From Candidatus Peregrinibacteria bacterium (lineage in GTDB: Bacteria > Patescibacteriota > Gracilibacteria > UBA1369), in contig WJJQ01000132.1 in NCBI GenBank assembly GCA_014729615.1, forward strand, positions 1 to 10,723: 10,723 nt of DNA, written 5' to 3'. Shown in pieces: positions 7,603 through 10,723 of this stretch; position 1 is the first letter of the stretch, and every line of letters begins with the position of its first letter. The translations under genes and the position numbers were made by a program. Under the pieces are notes generated by a model. The model made no database searches. It was not told where the DNA came from and worked only from the letters and a program-made list of their open reading frames with translations.

Positions 7603-8368
7603 CGGCACCGAACCTTCCGGTTATTCCCTTTTCGCCTCTGTAGGAATAAAAATTTTTCCCCTTTTCTTCCTGAGTACAAATTCCGGCAAGTTCAATATGA
7701 TTCCGCGCAATGCCGCAGCTTACAAGCTGATCCACACTGTATTGCCATAAATTAACGCGTTTCTTTTTATCAATATAGTTGGCAAAGCTAGTGGGAAGTT
7801 CATTTTCCGGTTCGGAAAAAAACGCAAAATCAGGTCCCAGAGACGGGCCTATACCAACCAGAATATTTTCGGGCAAGCAGCCATATTTTTTTTGCATTAG
7901 ATTAATTGTTTCACAACTAATGTTTTGAACAAGGCCTTTCCAGCCCGCGTGAACCGCGGCAATAACCTTTTTAACCGGGTCAAACATAAGAATGGGCTGA
8001 CAATCCGCAACCTGCACCATTAGTGCGACATCATGCATGTTTGTAATAAAAGCATCAAAATTATCGACTTCTTTTCCCCGATTCAAATTTAAAAATTCTT
8101 CATCCGCAATGGCAACATTTTTACTGTGAGTTTGATTTGCGGAAACCAGATTTTCACTTTTAACACCAAGCGCGTCACTAATCAAAAGCCGATTGGTTTC
8201 GACGTTTTTAAAATCATCTCCAACTCCAAAGCGGACATTTAATTTGTCATATGGCGGTTTGCTGACACCTCCATGCCGCGTGAAAACTGCGTGTTTAACC
8301 TGATCCGAGAATTTTTGCAAAATGTGAAATTGAAAGACGGGCAAATCTTTCAGATACTTTTTGTCCAT
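7586..8368 (-). CDS. pgeF: Laccase-domain protein, YfiH/PgeF family (purine nucleoside phosphorylase or peptidoglycan editing factor)
   Basis: Members of this Zn-binding family (E. coli YfiH, B. subtilis YlmD, human FAMIN/LACC1) were once called polyphenol oxidases. They are now reported to act on purine nucleosides, and in E. coli to keep wrong amino acids out of peptidoglycan precursors. The 260 residues fit the family. Visible landmarks: TRHGGVS (30-36), NQTHS with H81, VADCQP with C123, VHAGWKG with H140, GIGPSLGP and YSYRGEKGITGR (241-252). H81, C123 and H140 match the metal-binding His-Cys-His triad. The usual Cys after GPSIGP is replaced (GPSLGPDFAFF). The start shares one base with the nnrD stop (TAATG), so it is the last gene of the eno operon and its translation is probably coupled. 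The 3' end overlaps the ligase gene by 17 bp. The family is secure; the substrate is not readable. Confidence 0.92.
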   Translation of the reverse strand: MDKKYLKDLPVFQFHILQKFSDQVKHAVFTRHGGVSKPPYDKLNVRFGVGDDFKNVETNRLLISDALGVKSENLVSANQTHSKNVAIADEEFLNLNRGKEVDNFDAFITNMHDVALMVQVADCQPILMFDPVKKVIAAVHAGWKGLVQNISCETINLMQKKYGCLPENILVGIGPSLGPDFAFFSEPENELPTSFANYIDKKKRVNLWQYSVDQLVSCGIARNHIELAGICTQEEKGKNFYSYRGEKGITGRFGAVILMI

Positions 8369-9228
8369 TAAATGGTCATTTGACGAATAATATAAGGAAT
8401 TTCCAGTGCTATGTCGCTGGCACTGTAAGAAAAACCTTTGGTTTTCATTAGTTCATCTCCCACTTTTCCGCAAATAAATGCAGCCGTCTGACAAGCGTCG
8501 TAACCGGTTAGTCCCTGAGCCATGAAACTTGCCACCAGACCGCTTAAAACATCTCCACTGCCACCAACGGTCATGCCGGAATTACCGGTTGCGTTTGCCA
8601 CCATTTCCCCTTCTTCCGAAGCCACTATATCTTCGGGACCTTTTAATAATATATTGATTTTCAAGTCCGTTGCCAAAGTTCTTACCAAAACAACTTTTTG
8701 TGAAACCGATCCGGTAACCCGAATTTCTTTTCCGGTTAATGTTTCAAATTCCGCGTGATGCGGTGTAATTGCAATATGTTGTGAAGGAACTTCTTTAATA
8801 TCCTGAAAAACCTGAATTGCTTTGCTATCAAGCACTGTCGGAATTTCAAGCCCGGACACTATTTTAATTAAAGCTTCCATTGTCTGCCGCTTATTCCCCA
8901 CACCGGGACCAAGCAAAATCGAATCACATTCCATTGCGAAATCCAAAATTGGCGTAACCGATTTCATGTCTAAATAATCACCGGGTAACGGTTTTACAAT
9001 GAAGTCCGGATACATGCTTCTGCTTACGTCAAAATTGCACTCCGGCACAAACAAATAAACCAAGTCGGCACCACTGTACAACGCTCCCAGACCGCTCAAT
9101 ATTGGAGCGCCGTAATAATCTTTAGATCCACCTACCACCATAACTTTTCCATTCATGCCCTTATGAGACATTTTGTCTCTTCGTGGCAGGATTTTTCTTA
9201 CTTCACCTCCTTTTAAATTTTTAATCAT
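8368..9228 (-). CDS. nnrD: ADP/ATP-dependent NAD(P)H-hydrate dehydratase, stand-alone
   Basis: Repairs hydrated NADH and NADPH, which form by heat or as a side reaction of glyceraldehyde-3-phosphate dehydrogenase, by ATP- or ADP-driven dehydration in the cytosol. The 286 residues form a single ribokinase-like domain (YjeF C-terminal type). Landmarks: ILPRRDKMSHKGMNGKVMVV (13-32) running into GGS, LLGPGVG (105-111), ITPHHAEFETLTG (154-166), LLKGPED (194-200) and NATGNSGMTVGGSGDVLSG (212-230) with the catalytic D226. No epimerase (NnrE) domain is fused, unlike the bifunctional E. coli NnR. DSKAI (134-138) replaces the common DADAL/DGDAL, and PHHAE replaces PHPGE. ATG 9228 shares ATGA with the eno stop. 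A strong Shine-Dalgarno-like GGAGGTGAAG lies inside codons 7-10, with no start codon at a useful distance after it. Confidence 0.93.
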   Translation of the reverse strand: MIKNLKGGEVRKILPRRDKMSHKGMNGKVMVVGGSKDYYGAPILSGLGALYSGADLVYLFVPECNFDVSRSMYPDFIVKPLPGDYLDMKSVTPILDFAMECDSILLGPGVGNKRQTMEALIKIVSGLEIPTVLDSKAIQVFQDIKEVPSQHIAITPHHAEFETLTGKEIRVTGSVSQKVVLVRTLATDLKINILLKGPEDIVASEEGEMVANATGNSGMTVGGSGDVLSGLVASFMAQGLTGYDACQTAAFICGKVGDELMKTKGFSYSASDIALEIPYIIRQMTI

Positions 9229-10523
9229 TTTATGAAGTTTTTAAAAATGTCTTTTCCGGGATAAACAGCTTTGTCACCCAACTCATTTTCTATTCTTAGC
9301 AATTGATTATATTTTGCCACTCTGTCACTCCGGCTTAAAGATCCGGTTTTAATTTGTCCCGTTTCCAGACCCACTGCCAAATCCGCAATAGTTGAGTCTT
9401 CCGTTTCACCGCTTCTATGCGATACAACAGTGGTCCAACCGGCTTTTTTGGCGGTTTCAATTGTTTCAATAGTTTCGGTTATTGATCCGATTTGATTCAT
9501 TTTTATTAAAATGGAATTTGCCGCGTTCATTTCTATGGCTTTATTCAGCCTTTTTACATTTGTTACCAAAAAGTCGTCACCCACCAATTGTACTTTTTGC
9601 CCGAGTATATCATTCAACTTTTGCCATCCTTCCCAATCATCTTCATCCAGTCCGTCTTCAATTGAAATAATGGGATATTTTTCAACCAGTCCCGCCCAGA
9701 AACCAATCATTCCCTCATTATTTAACTCTTCTTCCTGTCCTTGTACCTTGATTTTATAAACTTTTTTGTCTTTGTCATAAAACTCGGCGGCCGCCGCGTC
9801 CATAGCCAGGAAAATATCTTGCCCGGGTCTGTAACCGGCCATTTCAACCGCCTGCAAAATTGTCGCAAGAGCGTCTTCCTGCCTTTCCAGTTTTGGAGCG
9901 TAACCTCCTTCGTCACCAACTGTTGTCATATGCCCTTTTTCTTTAAGTATTTTCCCAAGAGTATGGAAAATTTCGCTTCCCATACGCAGAGCTTCTCTGA
10001 AAGTGGGTGCTGAAACGGGCATAATCATGAATTCCTGAATATCCAGGCCACTGTTTGCATGTTTTCCTCCATTCATAATATTCATCATAGGCACCGGTAA
10101 TGTCATGCCCGAACCCAAACTGGCAAAAAGAGGCTCACCTTGATCTTCAGCCGCGGCCCTTGCGCATGCCATCGAAACACCCAAAATCGCATTTGCGCCC
10201 AATTTGCTTTTATTCTCCGTTCCGTCCAGTTCAAGCATCTTGTTATCAACGTTTTTTTGTTCTGCCACTTCCATTCCTTTTACTTCAGGGGCCAATATTT
10301 CATTTACATTTTCAACTGCTTTCAAAACACCTTTTCCAAGGTATCTGTTTTTATCTCCATCTCGAAGTTCCAATGCTTCATGCACACCCGTGGAAGCTCC
10401 GCTTGGCACCATGGCCCTTACTTTATTGCCTTTTTCGGTTTCAATACTGACTTCCACAGTTGGATTCCCTCTGGAATCAAGAATTTCATGTGCAAATATT
10501 TTCGTAATTTTAGACATAGGCAT
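9225..10523 (-). CDS. eno: Enolase (phosphopyruvate hydratase)
   Basis: Glycolytic enzyme converting 2-phosphoglycerate to phosphoenolpyruvate in the cytosol; Mg-dependent and usually dimeric or octameric. The 432 residues fit the bacterial length. All active-site groups are present: loop SGASTGVHE (41-49), H155, E205 in VGDEGGYAP, metal ligands D242 (AMDAAAAEFYD), E289 (SIEDGLDEDD) and D316 (VGDDFLVTN), the signature LIKMNQIGSITET with K341, and SHRSGETEDS (368-377). Two starts are possible, ATG 10523 (MPMSKI) and ATG 10517 (MSKI). The latter matches most homologues, and neither has a Shine-Dalgarno sequence, so the longer form is listed with that caveat. It is first in the operon eno-nnrD-pgeF; its TGA overlaps the nnrD ATG. 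Confidence 0.98.
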   Translation of the reverse strand: MPMSKITKIFAHEILDSRGNPTVEVSIETEKGNKVRAMVPSGASTGVHEALELRDGDKNRYLGKGVLKAVENVNEILAPEVKGMEVAEQKNVDNKMLELDGTENKSKLGANAILGVSMACARAAAEDQGEPLFASLGSGMTLPVPMMNIMNGGKHANSGLDIQEFMIMPVSAPTFREALRMGSEIFHTLGKILKEKGHMTTVGDEGGYAPKLERQEDALATILQAVEMAGYRPGQDIFLAMDAAAAEFYDKDKKVYKIKVQGQEEELNNEGMIGFWAGLVEKYPIISIEDGLDEDDWEGWQKLNDILGQKVQLVGDDFLVTNVKRLNKAIEMNAANSILIKMNQIGSITETIETIETAKKAGWTTVVSHRSGETEDSTIADLAVGLETGQIKTGSLSRSDRVAKYNQLLRIENELGDKAVYPGKDIFKNFIK

Positions 10524-10549
10524 TTTTTTAAGGGATCATTAAACAGGTT

Positions 10550-10579
10550 AATATGGCAATTCAAAATTTACAATCACAA
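10550..10579 (-). promoter_or_regulatory. Candidate extended -10 promoter for the eno operon
   Basis: On the - strand a -35-like TTGTGA (10579-10574, 4 of 6), an 18-bp spacer and TGCCATATT (10558-10550) resemble an extended -10 promoter (TGn plus a 4-of-6 hexamer). Transcription would start near 10543 and leave a leader of about 20 nt. Assigned by eye in AT-rich DNA; weak. Confidence 0.3.
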
Positions 10580-10595
10580 AAATATGAAGTAATAT
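10567..10595 (+). promoter_or_regulatory. Candidate promoter for the MBL-fold gene
   Basis: TTTACA (10567-10572, 5 of 6 to TTGACA), exactly 17 bp, then TAATAT (10590-10595, 4 of 6 to TATAAT). The expected start near 10602 gives a leader of about 40 nt before ATG 10641. Spacing is ideal, but the evidence is sequence pattern only. Confidence 0.4.
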
Positions 10596-10640
10596 CCATC
10601 AGGCACCCGACGTGTGAACTAAGTCTTAATCAAAAAAAAC

Positions 10641-10723
10641 ATGGAAATTATCTGGCGAGGCAATACTTGCGTTGAAGTCAAAAACAGGAAAAATACGGTT
10701 TTAATCAATCCCTACAAAGAAAC
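10641..10723 (+). CDS. MBL-fold (UlaG-like) metal-dependent hydrolase, N-terminal fragment
   Basis: Only the first 27 codons lie in the window; the frame runs off the right edge. The peptide MEIIWRGNTCVEVKNRKN, continuing TVLINPYKE, follows the N-terminal pattern of UlaG-like metallo-beta-lactamase-fold proteins: a hydrophobic strand, W-x-G-x-S/T-C, another strand, then an LI-D-P-Y/F turn. Asn stands where Asp is usual in the turn (INPY). The metal-binding HxHxDH motif would lie beyond the edge, so activity cannot be judged. ATG 10641 is chosen because an in-frame TAA lies at 10620-10622 and no other start codon follows it. No Shine-Dalgarno sequence precedes it. It is divergent from the eno operon. 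Confidence 0.6.
   Translation, partial: MEIIWRGNTCVEVKNRKNTVLINPYKE

Larger units (their letters stand above)
10524..10640. promoter_or_regulatory. Divergent intergenic region between eno operon and MBL-fold gene
   Basis: A 117-bp gap between two gene starts pointing apart, and the only place in the window from which the eno operon can be read. Candidate promoters for each direction overlap head-on here, with their -35 boxes almost touching (10567-10572 and 10579-10574). No tRNA, hairpin terminator or long repeat is visible. Confidence 0.6.

Noticed and set aside
7598..7625. Possible bidirectional terminator hairpin (AATAACGG with CCGGTTATT)
   Set aside because: The stem is AT-rich with a bulge and an 11-nt loop, and no T-run follows on either strand.
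10140..10592. 150-residue reading frame on the + strand
   Set aside because: It is antisense to enolase and crosses its promoter region; its composition is typical of a shadow frame.

Overview
The window is a densely packed, AT-rich bacterial segment (roughly 60 % A+T by eye) that reads in the standard genetic code. It holds eight genes: six complete on internal evidence, plus one cut by each window edge (GT2 gene at the left, MBL-fold gene at the right). Genes overlap or abut, no start has a recognisable Shine-Dalgarno sequence, and there are no RNA genes, insertion sequences or CRISPR arrays. The compact layout, the short archaeal/Thermotoga-type S-adenosylhomocysteine hydrolase and the tandem-GT2 and ligase-TPR surface-polysaccharide proteins would suit a Patescibacteria (CPR)-like genome. 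That placement is an inference, and no marker gene in the window settles it.

Layout, left to right: (1) + strand, the 3' part of a large coiled-coil protein with two GT2 glycosyltransferase domains (2-2149). (2) - strand, a two-gene SAM-cycle operon: metK (4532-3396), then ahcY (3399-2146), joined by an ATGA overlap. The ahcY end overlaps the first gene tail-to-tail. (3) A 104-bp divergent promoter region (4533-4636). (4) + strand, a second envelope operon: a WbbL-like GT2 enzyme (4637-5665), then an O-antigen ligase/polymerase-like membrane protein with a C-terminal TPR region (5659-7602). (5) - strand, a three-gene operon: eno (10523-9225), nnrD (9228-8368), pgeF/YfiH (8368-7586), each junction overlapping. 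Its end overlaps the ligase gene by 17 bp. (6) A second divergent promoter region (10524-10640), followed by the first 27 codons of an MBL-fold hydrolase on the + strand.

Functionally, the + strand genes build and polymerise or transfer a surface glycan. MetK makes S-adenosylmethionine and AhcY removes the S-adenosylhomocysteine left after methylation, so together they serve methyltransferases not present in the window. The eno operon joins lower glycolysis to repair of hydrated NAD(P)H and to a purine-nucleoside/peptidoglycan quality-control enzyme, so it reads as housekeeping plus metabolite repair.

Most of the window is ordinary core and envelope metabolism, and I do not see a clearly new system. 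The items most worth a second look are: the dense clustering of the word ATTACA/TGTAAT inside the ligase gene; a 10-bp direct repeat around the candidate -10 box of the envelope operon; the absence of Shine-Dalgarno sequences at every start, set against one perfect copy inside nnrD; and the SAM-cycle operon sitting inside a glycan locus next to a coiled-coil glycosyltransferase whose N-terminus is missing.
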